A stretch of 64,000 nt of DNA, taken from the NCBI RefSeq assembly GCF_000017505.1, contig NC_009675.1, forward strand, positions 1,178,001 to 1,242,000, written 5' to 3'. Made by a program: the position numbers and the translations under genes. Shown here piece after piece: positions 53,744 through 62,325 of this stretch (within the stretch, counting starts at the first letter, position 1; each line of letters begins with the position of its first letter). This DNA comes from Anaeromyxobacter sp. Fw109-5. GTDB taxonomy: Bacteria > Myxococcota > Myxococcia > Myxococcales > Anaeromyxobacteraceae. The notes beneath the pieces are model-generated. The model searched no databases and was not told the DNA's origin. It saw only the letters and a list, made by a program, of their open reading frames with translations.

Positions 53744-54286
53744 CTACGCCGTCGTGCTCATCGCCCGCGCCGCGGCGTCCGCGTCGATCGCGTCGAACTG
53801 CTCCTGCCACCACGCGATCGCCTCGGCGATGACCTCACGCTGATCGCGCCCGACGAACGGCCCGCGCGTCATCGGGTACGAGTACTCGGTCGGAGGTCGC
53901 ACCGGTACTGTGGAGGGGCGCTCGTCCTCCGTGCCCCACATGGACTTGGGGGAGAACGGCAGCGGATGGATCGTAACGCTCTGGCCCGCGTGCAGGACGT
54001 ACTCCTTGAGCGCGTCGTTGCGGGCGGCGTGGATGAAGTCCCAGAAGATCACCGGGCACGGCTTCGACGCGAGGATCCCGCGCCACCACGCCTCGATCGC
54101 GGCGGCGAGTTCCGGGGACGCGGTGCGGCGCTCGGAGTGAAGGACGTGCCCGACTGCCCGAAGCAGGGCGGAGATCGCGACCCATCGCCAGCGCCACGCC
54201 GAGCCGCTGATCCCGTCCGTCAGCTCCGACGCGGCGGTCTTGCAGTCCTCAAGCACCGTCCGCGACGCCTGTGTCTTTTCGATCAT
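53744..54286 (-). CDS. Hypothetical protein next to attachment site
   Basis: A 180-residue protein. There is no recognised family. Features are a helical N-terminal half with a repeated Trp pattern (GSAWRWRWVAISALLRAVGHVLHSER, IEAWWRGILASKPCPVIFWDFIHAARNDALKEYVLHAGQSVTIHP) and a C-terminal helix (EVIAEAIAWWQEQFDAI). It is convergent with the preceding gene and ends the element before the tRNA. Its position, as the last cargo gene, is where accessory defence genes are often found. Confidence 0.6.
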   Translation of the reverse strand: MIEKTQASRTVLEDCKTAASELTDGISGSAWRWRWVAISALLRAVGHVLHSERRTASPELAAAIEAWWRGILASKPCPVIFWDFIHAARNDALKEYVLHAGQSVTIHPLPFSPKSMWGTEDERPSTVPVRPPTEYSYPMTRGPFVGRDQREVIAEAIAWWQEQFDAIDADAAARAMSTTA

Positions 54287-54304
54287 CCCGGCCCCCCTCG
54301 AGAC

Positions 54305-54323
54305 GCACCACGAAGCGCACCAT
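54305..54323. repeat. GCACCA direct repeats near the right end of element 2
   Basis: GCACCAC (54305-54311) and GCACCAT (54317-54323) are 12 bases apart, about 60 bases inside the right att site. They match the repeats before the integrase at the other end of the element, as expected for arm-type integrase sites. Confidence 0.5.
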
Positions 54324-54339
54324 GCCGGCCGGAAAAGGA

Positions 54340-54377
54340 ACGGCCCGTCACCGAAAACCTACGTGGTGACGGGCCGT
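54340..54377 (-). terminator. Intrinsic terminator of tRNA-Pro
   Basis: A perfect 13-bp stem (ACGGCCCGTCACC/GGTGACGGGCCGT) directly after the tRNA 3' end in leftward reading, followed by TTCCTTTTCC. It belongs to element 2, so the island supplies the current terminator of the tRNA. Confidence 0.85.
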
Positions 54378-54381
54378 TAGG

Positions 54382-54457
<76 letters not shown>

Positions 54458-54760
54458 GGAACTGCGGGGAGCGGATACGTAGCACCGCGACCGGACAGGG
54501 TCAACGGGGGAACGGTGGCGCCCGGCGGGCCGCCCGCTCCGTCGAGCCGCCGGTTCCGCTCGCCCTTCGACAGGCTCAGGGCGAGCGGGGCCTTGGACCG
54601 CGCCCTTCGACAGCTCAGGGGGACAGGCCTGGGACCTCACCCTTCGACAGGCTCAGGGTGAGCGGGCGGGCTCGACCAGGGTGGGCGTGCTGGACTTCGG
54701 GTGAGTGTGCTGGACTTCGGGTGAGCGGGCTGGACTTCGGCCAGGGCGAGCGGCCGGCGC
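54458..54760. other. Intergenic with REP-like hairpins and 20-bp tandem repeats
   Basis: It contains a long hairpin at 54556-54588 (arms CCGCTCGCCCT/AGGGCGAGCGG around TCGACAGGCTC), a partial copy at 54602-54620, and another at 54636-54665. Three tandem units of about 20 bases around CTGGACTTCGGGTGA follow at 54685-54744. These look like dispersed extragenic palindromes. No gene is seen. Confidence 0.7.
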
Positions 54761-55318
54761 TCACTTCACGAGCGGCGCCACCTTCCGGAACTCCGGCGTC
54801 GCGGCCTCGTGAAGGAGGTCGAAGATCGCGGTCTCCGCGGTGGTCACGATGGCGCCCACCTCCCGGCAGAGCTCGAGGCCGACGCGGCGGTGCTCCTCGG
54901 TCCGGCTCGACACGGCGTCCGCGCAGACGTGGACCTCGTAGCCCATCGCCACGAGATCGCGGGTGGTCTGGAACACGCAGACGTGCGTCTCCATCCCGAC
55001 GATGATGACCTGCCGCCGCCCGGTGCTCTCCAGCGCGGCGGCGAAGCCGGGGTCGGCGCCGCAGGAGAAGCGGGTCTTCTCGAGGGGCGGGGAGGGCAAG
55101 AGCTCGCGCAGCTCGGGGAGGGTCCGCCCGAGGCCCTTGGGGTACTGCTCGGTGGCGAGCACCGGCAGCCCCAGCTCCTTCGCCGCGCCGATCATGGCGC
55201 GCGCGTACTTCACGAGCCGGGCGAGCGTCTCCTCCGGCATCGCCGGGGTGAGCCTGTCCTGCACGTCCACCACGAGCACCGCGGCCGTGGCCCGGTCCAG
55301 CTTCACCTTGCGTCCCAT
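54761..55318 (-). CDS. Isochorismatase-family cysteine hydrolase
   Basis: A 185-residue protein. AAVLVVDVQDRLTPAMPEETLARL gives the catalytic Asp, the Lys region is LEKTRFSCG, and VIIVGMETHVCVFQTTRDLVAMGYEVHVCADAVSSR carries the catalytic Cys in METHVCV. The length and motifs match the isochorismatase-like/nicotinamidase fold, in the YcaC-type subgroup. The true substrate is unknown. It lies 57 bases after the ThDP-enzyme gene on the same strand. Confidence 0.88.
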   Translation of the reverse strand: MGRKVKLDRATAAVLVVDVQDRLTPAMPEETLARLVKYARAMIGAAKELGLPVLATEQYPKGLGRTLPELRELLPSPPLEKTRFSCGADPGFAAALESTGRRQVIIVGMETHVCVFQTTRDLVAMGYEVHVCADAVSSRTEEHRRVGLELCREVGAIVTTAETAIFDLLHEAATPEFRKVAPLVK

Positions 55319-55375
55319 CGCGTCACCTCCGCCGTGCCGCCGCGGGCGCGGCGGACCTTGGTTGGAAACCGAGCC

Positions 55376-57028
55376 CTAGATCGCGTACCCCGCCGCCCCG
55401 CTCGCCGCCGCCGCCTCGGGGTCGATCGCCACGTCCACGCAGTAGACCGTCCCGGACGCGAACGCGCGCTCGAGGGCGGGCACGAGGTCGGCCGGATCCT
55501 CCACGTGCTCCCCCTCGCCGCCGAACGCCTCCACCACGCGATCGTAGCGGGTGGGCGCGAGCTTCGTCGCCACGGCGTGGTCGTCGCCGTACAGGCCGCG
55601 CTGCGGGACCAGGATCTGTCCCCAGGCGGCGTCGTTGCCGACCACCACCACCATCGGCAGCCCGAAGCGCACCGCGGTCTCGAAGTCGAAGCCGTTCAGG
55701 CCGAACGCCCCGTCGCCCTGGATCACGCACACCGGGCGCTCCGGCGCGAGCAGCTTCGCCGCGATCGCGAACGGCGCGCCGACCCCGAGGCAGCCGAGCG
55801 GACCGGGGTCGAGCCAGCGCCCGGGCTTCTTCACCTTCAGGACCTTCGCCGCCACCGCGACCACGTTGCCGCCGTCGCCGACGAACGTGACGTCGCCCGC
55901 GCGCGACGCGACGGTGTCGAGCGCCTTCGCGAGCCGGAAGTGGTGGATGGGCCGCTGGTCGCTCTCCTCGTACCCCCGCTGCTTCTCGGCGCGCGACGTC
56001 TCCTGCTGCCGGAGGAACGCGCGCCACGCCTCGGCGGCGGGCGCGAGCCTCGCGCCCGCCTCGAGCTGCTCGAGCACGCTCCGGGCGTCCCCGACGATGC
56101 CCACGTCGATGGGCCGGTTCCGCCCGATCTCGGCGCCGTCCACGTCCACCTGCACGACGCGCGCGCCGGGGGCGAAGGTGGGCTCGGTGCCGTAGCCCAC
56201 GCGGAAGTCGAGCGGCGTGCCGACGACGACGACCACGTCCGCCTGCGCGAGCGCCTCCTTGCGCGAGAGCTGGAGCGCGGAGGGGTGATCCGGCGGGAGG
56301 CAGCCGCGGCCCATCCCGTTCAGGTAGACCGGGATGCCGGTGCGGTCGGCGAGCCGCGCGAGCGCGTCCACGCCGCCGTCCCACCAGACCGAGGAGCCGC
56401 CGAGCAGCACCGGCCGCTCCGCGCGAGCGAGGAGCGCGAGCGCCTCCTCGATCTTGCGCGGGTCGCCGGGCATCCGCGCGTCGGTGCGGTAGGAAGCCTG
56501 CGCCTCGGCGAGCGCCTCGTCGGCGCCGTTCGAGAGGACGTCCCAGGGGATCTCGAGGAAGACCGGGCCCGGCCGGCCCGCCCGCGCGACGCGGAAGGCC
56601 TTCGCGAGGAAGCTCGGCACGAGCTCGGGGGAGGGGATGCGGTCCGACCACTTGGTGATGCCCGCGAAGAGCTGGACCTGCGGCATCTCCTGCAACGAGC
56701 CGCGCCCCTGGTTGAACGAGGGCGCGGCGCCGCCGAGGAGCACGAGCGGCACGTTCGCCGCCCAGGCGTTCGCCACGCCGGTCACGGCGTCGGTGACGCC
56801 CGGGCCGGCGGTGACGATGGCCACGCCCACGCCGCGGGTGAGCCGGGCCCACGCGTCGGCCGCGTGCGCGGCGGCCTGTTCGTGGCGGGTATCCACGAGC
56901 CGAATGCCCTCGTCCACGCAGCCGGCGTAGATCGGCGCGACGTGCAGGCCGGAGAGCGTGAACGCGGTGGTGACGCCCTCCTTGCGCAGCATGCGCGCCA
57001 CGAGCCGGCCGCCGGTGAGCGTCTCCAT
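55376..57028 (-). CDS. Thiamine-diphosphate enzyme (acetolactate-synthase-like)
   Basis: A 550-residue protein from the ATG at 57028. The N-terminal pyrimidine-binding domain has the catalytic Glu in DTRHEQAAAHAADAWAR. A central FAD/DHAP-synthase-type domain follows (about 185-320). The C-terminal diphosphate domain has FVGDGGNVV and GDGAFGLNGFDFETAVRFGLPMVVVVGND, with the GDG...ND magnesium-thiamine motif. It belongs to the acetolactate synthase/benzoylformate decarboxylase group but has no adjacent regulatory subunit, so catabolic carboligase or decarboxylase activity (for example oxalyl-CoA-type) is as likely as branched-chain biosynthesis. Confidence 0.88.
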   Translation of the reverse strand: METLTGGRLVARMLRKEGVTTAFTLSGLHVAPIYAGCVDEGIRLVDTRHEQAAAHAADAWARLTRGVGVAIVTAGPGVTDAVTGVANAWAANVPLVLLGGAAPSFNQGRGSLQEMPQVQLFAGITKWSDRIPSPELVPSFLAKAFRVARAGRPGPVFLEIPWDVLSNGADEALAEAQASYRTDARMPGDPRKIEEALALLARAERPVLLGGSSVWWDGGVDALARLADRTGIPVYLNGMGRGCLPPDHPSALQLSRKEALAQADVVVVVGTPLDFRVGYGTEPTFAPGARVVQVDVDGAEIGRNRPIDVGIVGDARSVLEQLEAGARLAPAAEAWRAFLRQQETSRAEKQRGYEESDQRPIHHFRLAKALDTVASRAGDVTFVGDGGNVVAVAAKVLKVKKPGRWLDPGPLGCLGVGAPFAIAAKLLAPERPVCVIQGDGAFGLNGFDFETAVRFGLPMVVVVGNDAAWGQILVPQRGLYGDDHAVATKLAPTRYDRVVEAFGGEGEHVEDPADLVPALERAFASGTVYCVDVAIDPEAAAASGAAGYAI

Positions 57029-57123
57029 CGGTTCTCCCTCGGGAGGATCCACCTAAGACGACGGCGCCCCGCGCGCTGCGAGGGCGGGCGGGGCGCTCTG
57101 GACCACAGGCCGGACCGGCCGGG

Positions 57124-57426
57124 CTACTTGCGGAAGCGCGACAGCTCCGCGGTGAGCTCGGCGAGCGGCGGGAACTGCTTGTCCGGGTGGATGGTCGCGA
57201 GGCGCGCGTAGAGCACCTCCTCGGTCTCGCCCTTCTCCTCGTCCGGGATGCAGCAGTCCACCGGGCACACCGCCTGGCACGCCTCCTCGCCGTGGAAGCC
57301 GACGCACTCGGTGCAGAGGTTCGGGTCGATGACGTAGATGTCCTCGCCCTGGGTGATCGCGCTGTTCGGGCACTCGGGCTCGCACGCGCCGCAGTTGATG
57401 CACTCGTCCGTGATCTTGGTCGCCAT
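57124..57426 (-). CDS. Dicluster 4Fe-4S ferredoxin (YfhL/Fdx type)
   Basis: A 100-residue ferredoxin. The first cluster motif is [12 protein letters not shown] near residues 10-21. The second is the widened CTEC...[10 protein letters not shown] between about 37 and 57, with an eight-residue insertion typical of the Allochromatium/YfhL type. The C-terminal tail is helical (LYARLATIHPDKQFPPLAELTAELSRF). It is an electron carrier with low-potential clusters; its partner is not evident nearby. Confidence 0.92.
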   Translation of the reverse strand: MATKITDECINCGACEPECPNSAITQGEDIYVIDPNLCTECVGFHGEEACQAVCPVDCCIPDEEKGETEEVLYARLATIHPDKQFPPLAELTAELSRFRK

Positions 57427-57607
57427 CTGATGCTCCTGAGGATGCGGCGCGGGGGCAGCCGCTCTCCGGTCTCATGCCGTCGGGTGCCCGACAGGATACG
57501 CGATGCGCCCTCGCTGTCCTGACACCCGGCCGGGCCGTCCCACGAAAAGCGAAGCGCCGGCTCGTCCCCTGGGGACGGCCGGCGCGGGAGTCACCGCCCG
57601 AGTCCGC

Positions 57608-57820
<213 letters not shown>

Positions 57821-57937
57821 TTAGCGAGGCGGTGGGTTGCAGCGACCTTATGCCCTGGCCGCCGCCGCCGAGTCAAGCGTGGCCCCGCGAAATTGTTGGG
57901 GAAAATCCAGACCTTTCCAATCGACATTTGCCGCAGG

Positions 57938-58318
57938 TCAGGACCGATCCGGTCCGCGTTCGGCGCCCGGCCCGACGTGCAGGTGGTCCGATTCGACCTC
58001 CTGGGCGAGGCGCGAGAGCACGCGCCCGGCGGCGTAAACGAGCGCAACGCCGGCGATCGCGAGGGCTCCGAGGAGCCGGTCGCGGCGGGCGCGCGCGAGG
58101 GCCAGGGCGACCTCCCGGCGGCGGTCGAGCGCGAGCCGCTGCCGCTCGGCGTGCTCCCCGCGGAGCGTCTCGACGAACGAGGCGCCTTCCGCTTGCCCGG
58201 TCCTCAGCGCGGCCTTGACCTGCTGATCGAGGACCCGCACGCGCAGGGTCGAGCGGACGGAGACGGCCAGCCCGGCGAGGGCGACGGCGCAGAGCACGGC
58301 GGTCTTGGTGCGGGACAT
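57938..58318 (-). CDS. Small membrane protein, unknown
   Basis: A 126-residue protein from the ATG at 58318. An N-terminal hydrophobic helix (TAVLCAVALAGLAVSV) is followed by a basic and acidic coiled-coil-like stretch (ALRTGQAEGASFVETLRGEHAERQRLALDRRREVALALARARR) and a second hydrophobic helix (LLGALAIAGVALVYAAG). It is not recognised. It is divergent from rlmE by about 70 bases. Confidence 0.6.
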   Translation of the reverse strand: MSRTKTAVLCAVALAGLAVSVRSTLRVRVLDQQVKAALRTGQAEGASFVETLRGEHAERQRLALDRRREVALALARARRDRLLGALAIAGVALVYAAGRVLSRLAQEVESDHLHVGPGAERGPDRS

Positions 58319-58387
58319 GTCGGCTTGACTGCTCTGCGGGAGCGCGCAGGATACCCGCCGCCGCCGGGGGGCGGCAAATCGAGCGCC

Positions 58388-59218
58388 ATGGCCAAGCCCT
58401 ACGATCCCAAGGACTTCTACTACCGCAAGGCGAAGAAGGAAGGGCTGCGCGCCCGCTCCGCCTTCAAGATCGACGAGATCCTCCGGCGCCACCGACTGCT
58501 GAGGAAGGGGCAGGCGGTCCTCGATCTCGGCGCCGCGCCGGGCGGCTTCCTCCAGATCCTGGCGGACGAGGTGGGAGAGACGGGCGTCGCCGTCGGGGTG
58601 GACCTCGAGCCCGTCCGCCGCCTGGGCAAGCCGTGGGTGAAGACCGCCATCGTGGACCTGCTCTCGCCCGGCGCGCTCGACCAGATCCGCACCCTGCACG
58701 CCGGTCCCTTCCAGCTCGTCACGAGCGACATGGCCCCGAAGACCATCGGGGTGAAGATCACCGACGAGGCGCGCTCGCTCGAGCTCGTGCGGATGGCGCT
58801 CGACGTCGCCGAGAAGACGCTCGCGCCGGGCGGCGCCTTCGTGGCGAAGGTCTTCATGGGCGGCGAGTTCCCGGTGCTCAAGAAGGAGCTCCAGGCGCGC
58901 TTCGACGAGGTGCACGTCATCCGTCCCGAGGCCGTGCGCGAGTCGAGCTACGAGGTGTACGTGCTGGGGAAGGGGCTCCGGCGGGCGGCCGCGCGCGCTG
59001 CCCCGACCGCGAACGCGACCCCGACCCCGACCTCGACCTCGACCTCGACCCCGACCTCGACCTCGACCCCGACCTCGACCTCGACCTCGACCCCGGCCCC
59101 GACCCTGACCCAGACCCAGACCCAGACCCCGAAGAAGCCCGCGCGGCGCGCGCCGGCGAAGGCCTCCACCGCCGGGAAGGCGAAGGCGAAGACGGGCGCC
59201 TCGCGCCGCACGCGCTGA
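58388..59218 (+). CDS. rlmE: RlmE-like 23S rRNA 2'-O-methyltransferase
   Basis: A 276-residue protein from the ATG at 58388. The core (about 1-200) has YYRKAKKEGLRARSAFKIDEI (RNA-binding start), DLGAAPGGFLQ (AdoMet loop), SDMAPKTIGVKITDEARS with the catalytic Asp, GAFVAKVFMGGEF with the Lys, and RESSYEVYVLGKG. This K-D-K-E set is that of RlmE/FtsJ, which methylates U2552 of 23S rRNA. After residue 200 a 75-residue tail of Thr/Ser/Pro repeats followed by Lys/Arg/Ala is unusual for the family and is encoded by a hexanucleotide repeat. Confidence 0.9.
   Translation: MAKPYDPKDFYYRKAKKEGLRARSAFKIDEILRRHRLLRKGQAVLDLGAAPGGFLQILADEVGETGVAVGVDLEPVRRLGKPWVKTAIVDLLSPGALDQIRTLHAGPFQLVTSDMAPKTIGVKITDEARSLELVRMALDVAEKTLAPGGAFVAKVFMGGEFPVLKKELQARFDEVHVIRPEAVRESSYEVYVLGKGLRRAAARAAPTANATPTPTSTSTSTPTSTSTPTSTSTSTPAPTLTQTQTQTPKKPARRAPAKASTAGKAKAKTGASRRTR
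59016..59130. repeat. CGACCT/CGACCC microsatellite in rlmE
   Basis: About 19 imperfect hexamers (CGACCT, CGACCC and CAGACC variants) encode an alternating Thr-Ser/Pro tail. Multiples of six keep the frame, so length changes would be tolerated. Confidence 0.85.
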
Positions 59219-59442
59219 CCCGCCCCCCTAGGGGGCCGATGAGCGCGCCGCGCCCCGGCGGTCCTGGATCCCAAGCCGGCGCCTCCGCGCCGTGGAGGAG
59301 GATCGATGCGGCTCTTCGGCTCCGGCGCGGTGGCGGCGGCGTTCACCCTCGCCGGCACCCGCACCACGCGCAGCGGGGTGGTGATCGCCACCTGCCGCGC
59401 CGCCGGGGAGCCGAGGTACGGGAGGTACAGCGCCGACGGCAC

Positions 59443-60693
59443 CTAGGCCAGCTTGAGCCGCACGAAGCGGCGCTTGCCCACCTTCACGAGCCACTCGCCC
59501 GCGCCCAGCGTCGCCTTCTCGTCCGAGACGCGCTCGCCGTTCACCGAGACGCCGCCCTGGGCGATGAGCCGGCGCGCCTCGCTGCCCGAGGCGACCACCT
59601 TGGCGTCGGCGAGGAGCCGCGCGAGAGGCAGGGCGGCCTGGCCGTCGAGCGCGACGGCGCGCTCCTCCACCTCGTCGGGCACCTCGCGGCGGGCGTGCAC
59701 CTGGGCGAAGTGCTCCTCCGCGCGCGTGGCCGCGTCGGCGCCGTGGAAGCGGGTGACGATCTCCTTGGCCAGCGCGATCTTCGCGTCCTTCGGGTGGCCG
59801 GCGCGCAGCGCCGCGATCTCCGCGCTGGTGCGGTCGGAGAGGAGCTCGTAGTAGCGCCACATGAGGTCGTCGCTGACGCTCATGAGCTTTCCGAACTGCT
59901 CCTCCGGCGCCTCGGCGACCCCCACGTAGTTGCCGAGCGACTTCGACATCTTGTTGCCGACGATCCGCCGGGACTCCGGATCGAGCTTGGCGTCCAGCCC
60001 CTCGAGGATGGGGCCGGTGAGCACGATCTGCGGGGTGAGCTGGTAGTCCGGCATGATGGCGCGGCCGACGAGCAGGTTGAAGAGCTGGTCGGAGGAGCCG
60101 AGCTCCACGTCGGCCTTCAGCGCCACCGAGTCGTACGCCTGCGCGAGCGGGTAGAGGAACTCGTGGACGCTGATGGGGACGTTGCCGGTGTAGCGCTTCT
60201 TGAAGTCGTCGCGCTCGAGCATGCGCGCGACGGTGTAGCGCGAGGCGAGCCGGATGACGTCGGCGAAGCCCATCGCGCCGAGCCACTCGGAGTTGTAGCG
60301 GACCTCCGTCGCGGCCGGGTCGAGGATCTTGAACACCTGCTTCTTGTAGGTCTCCGCGTTCTGCGCGATCTGCTCGGGCGTGAGCGGCGGCCGCGTGGAG
60401 TTGCGGCCGGTGGGATCGCCGATGAGCCCCGTGAAGTCGCCGATGAGGAAGATGACGGTGTGCCCGAACTGCTGGAAGCGGCGCATCCGGGAGAGGAGCA
60501 CCGTGTGGCCGAGGTGCAGGTCCGGGGCGGTCGGATCGAAGCCCGCCTTCACGCGCAGCGGCACGCCCGTGTCGTAGGCCTTCTGCAGCCGCGCGCGGAG
60601 ATCCTTCTCGACGTGCAGGTCCACCGCGGCGCGGGTGACCTCCTGGAACTGCTCCTCCGGGGTCGCGCTCCTCAGCTTCGCGGTCGAGTCCAT
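59443..60693 (-). CDS. tyrS: Tyrosine-tRNA ligase
   Basis: A 416-residue class I synthetase from the ATG at 60693. FDPTAPDLHLGHTVLLSRMRRFQ contains the HIGH-like signature (HLGH) and NKMSKSLGNY the KMSKS motif. The C-terminal S4-type RNA-binding domain (about 345-416) includes EARRLIAQGGVSVNGERV. The length fits the TyrZ/TyrS class of about 400 residues. It is last in an operon, starting two bases after the phosphodiesterase stop. Confidence 0.95.
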   Translation of the reverse strand: MDSTAKLRSATPEEQFQEVTRAAVDLHVEKDLRARLQKAYDTGVPLRVKAGFDPTAPDLHLGHTVLLSRMRRFQQFGHTVIFLIGDFTGLIGDPTGRNSTRPPLTPEQIAQNAETYKKQVFKILDPAATEVRYNSEWLGAMGFADVIRLASRYTVARMLERDDFKKRYTGNVPISVHEFLYPLAQAYDSVALKADVELGSSDQLFNLLVGRAIMPDYQLTPQIVLTGPILEGLDAKLDPESRRIVGNKMSKSLGNYVGVAEAPEEQFGKLMSVSDDLMWRYYELLSDRTSAEIAALRAGHPKDAKIALAKEIVTRFHGADAATRAEEHFAQVHARREVPDEVEERAVALDGQAALPLARLLADAKVVASGSEARRLIAQGGVSVNGERVSDEKATLGAGEWLVKVGKRRFVRLKLA

Positions 60694-60695
60694 CG

Positions 60696-61529
60696 CTAGC
60701 TCTCCTCCAGCCTCTCCTGCACGCGCGCGATCGCCCGCGCGCGGCCGGTCTCGTCGTCGATCTCCACGACGGCGCCCTGCAGCCACACGTCGCGCTTCGC
60801 CGGCTCGAACGGCACCGGCCGCGCGGTGAGGAAGCGCTCGACGACGAGCTCCTTCTTCACGCCGATGACGGAGTCCCAGGGGCCGCACATGCCGACGTCC
60901 GTCATGAAGGCGGTGCCGCCGGCGAGGACGCGCGCGTCGGCGGTCTGCACGTGGGTGTGCGTCCCGAGCACCGCCGAGACCCGCCCGTCGAGGAAGTGGC
61001 CCATGGCGTTCTTCTCGCTCGTCGCCTCGCAGTGCATGTCGACGAGGATGGCCTTCACGCCCTCGGCGCGGAGCGCGGCGATCTCCGCCTCCGCCGCGCG
61101 GAACGGGTCCTCCAGCGAGCGCATGAACACCCGTCCCTCGAGGTTCACGACGCCGAGGCGGCGCCCGTCCGGGGTCGTGGCGACCGCGCGGCCCCGCCCC
61201 GGCGTGCCCGGGGGGTAGTTGGCCGGGCGGAGCAGGCGGCTGCCCGGACGCTCGAGGTAGGGGACGATCTCGCGCTTCGACCAGATGTGGTTGCCGCTGG
61301 TGAGGAGGTCGACCTCCGCCGCGAGGAGCTCGTCGGCGGTGTCGGGCGTCACGCCGATCCCCGACGCCGAGTTCTCGGCGTTGGCGATCACGAGATCGAG
61401 CCCTTCGCGCGCGATGAGCCGCGGGACGAGCCGCTGCACCGCCTGCCGGCCGGGCTTTCCGAACACGTCTCCGAGGAACAGGACCTTCAAGGCACCGGAG
61501 GTGTCGCAAGCGGGAGGGGCTTCCGTCAA
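60696..61529 (-). CDS. TIGR00282/YmdB-like metallophosphodiesterase
   Basis: A 277-residue calcineurin-fold enzyme. KVLFLGDVFGKPGRQAVQRL gives the first Asp, then IANAENSASGIG, LTSGNHIWSKRE, ILVDMHCEATSEKNAMG and AVLGTHTHVQTADA provide the remaining metal ligands (Asn, His, His-x-His). In Bacillus the homologue YmdB hydrolyses 2',3'- or 3',5'-cyclic nucleotides; the role in this group is not established. It overlaps the cyclo-ligase stop by four bases and precedes tyrS by two. Confidence 0.93.
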   Translation of the reverse strand: MTEAPPACDTSGALKVLFLGDVFGKPGRQAVQRLVPRLIAREGLDLVIANAENSASGIGVTPDTADELLAAEVDLLTSGNHIWSKREIVPYLERPGSRLLRPANYPPGTPGRGRAVATTPDGRRLGVVNLEGRVFMRSLEDPFRAAEAEIAALRAEGVKAILVDMHCEATSEKNAMGHFLDGRVSAVLGTHTHVQTADARVLAGGTAFMTDVGMCGPWDSVIGVKKELVVERFLTARPVPFEPAKRDVWLQGAVVEIDDETGRARAIARVQERLEES

Positions 61530-62125
61530 CGGGATTCTCGGCGGAACAGGAGCACCCTCGCCTCCGTCACGAGCGCGTCGAGGCGCGCGTCGTGCCCCTC
61601 CGCGGGCAGCGCCGGCACGAGCTGGAGATCGAAGGCGAGGCCGACGCGCGCCGCGCGCGGCATCGCCTCGAGGGTGGCGTCGTAGTAGCCGCCGCCGCGC
61701 CCGAGCCGATGGCCGTCGGGAGAGAACGCGACGCCCGGCATGAGCACGCAGTCGACCGCGTCGCGCGGAACGGGCGGAGCCTCGGCGGGCGGCTCGAGCG
61801 CGCCCATCGGGCCGCGCACCAGGGCCTCGGGCGCACAGCGCGCGAAGGCGAGCCGGCGGTCGCCGGGGACGATGCGAGGGTAGACGAGCAGGACGCCGCG
61901 CGAGGCGGCGCCGGCGGCGATCCCGCTCGCGTCGACCTCCGCGCCGAGCGCGGCGTAGAGCGCGAGCGTGCGTGCGTCGCGGAAGCAGGGGACCTCCTCG
62001 AGTCGCTGCGCGATGGCGTGCGATCGCTCGAGACGGTCGGCGGCGGGAAGGGCGCTGCGGGCGGCGAGCACGGCGGCGCGGAGGGCGCGCTTCTCCTCGA
62101 CCGGCGTGAGGCCCGTCGCGCTCAG
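61526..62125 (-). CDS. 5-formyltetrahydrofolate cyclo-ligase
   Basis: About 199 residues. The core blocks are EEKRALRAAVLAARSALPAADRLERSHAIAQRL, the PRIVPGDRRLAFARC region and PDGHRLGRGGGYYDATL, whose Gly-rich loop and Tyr bind ATP and substrate. The start is unclear: no ATG or GTG lies in a good place, and a GGGGAGG stretch precedes ATC 62128 and CTG 62125; I chose CTG. The enzyme recycles 5-formyl-THF to 5,10-methenyl-THF. It follows the 6S RNA directly, the classic ssrS-cyclo-ligase arrangement. Confidence 0.88.
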   Translation of the reverse strand: MSATGLTPVEEKRALRAAVLAARSALPAADRLERSHAIAQRLEEVPCFRDARTLALYAALGAEVDASGIAAGAASRGVLLVYPRIVPGDRRLAFARCAPEALVRGPMGALEPPAEAPPVPRDAVDCVLMPGVAFSPDGHRLGRGGGYYDATLEAMPRAARVGLAFDLQLVPALPAEGHDARLDALVTEARVLLFRRESR

Positions 62126-62144
62126 GATCGCCTCCCCGGGCAAA

Positions 62145-62325
62145 AAAAGAGCCCCCGCGTGGAGCCGTGTGGCCCGGTTGCTTGGACCTGTATTTCTACA
62201 GGTGGGGCACCCGAAGACCCAGCGTCCGTAGGCTTCTCCCTCGCAGCTGGGAGCTTGCTCATGGACGTGGGCGGGCGCTCCGCTTTGGACAAAGTCGGCC
62301 CAAACGACGCGGGGCCCAATCACGA
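62145..62325 (-). ncRNA. ssrS: 6S RNA
   Basis: About 180 bases on the minus strand. The closing stem is formed by GGGCCCCGCGT near 62308-62318 and ACGCGGGGGC near 62150-62160. A central GC-rich hairpin region and an internal stem-loop (ACCTGTAGAAATACAGGT) are present, and the 3' end ends in CTCTTTTTTT. The sequence blocks GATTGGGCCCC, GGACGTGGGCG (plus strand) and CTGGGTCTTCGGGTGCCCC resemble deltaproteobacterial 6S RNA. 6S binds the sigma-70 RNA polymerase in stationary phase. The position upstream of the cyclo-ligase supports the call. Ends are approximate. Confidence 0.85.

Noticed and set aside
54809-57211. Very long open frame on the plus strand opposite the ThDP enzyme and isochorismatase genes
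   Set aside because: It is an Arg-, His- and Asp-rich antisense frame produced by GC-rich codon bias; the opposite strand encodes recognisable enzymes.
59016-59130. CRISPR-like array in the hexamer repeats
   Set aside because: It is an in-frame microsatellite inside rlmE with no spacers.
59219-59442. A small minus-strand gene directly after tyrS
   Set aside because: The frame has a GTG start but becomes Arg/Pro-rich antisense to rlmE with no ribosome-binding site or recognisable family.
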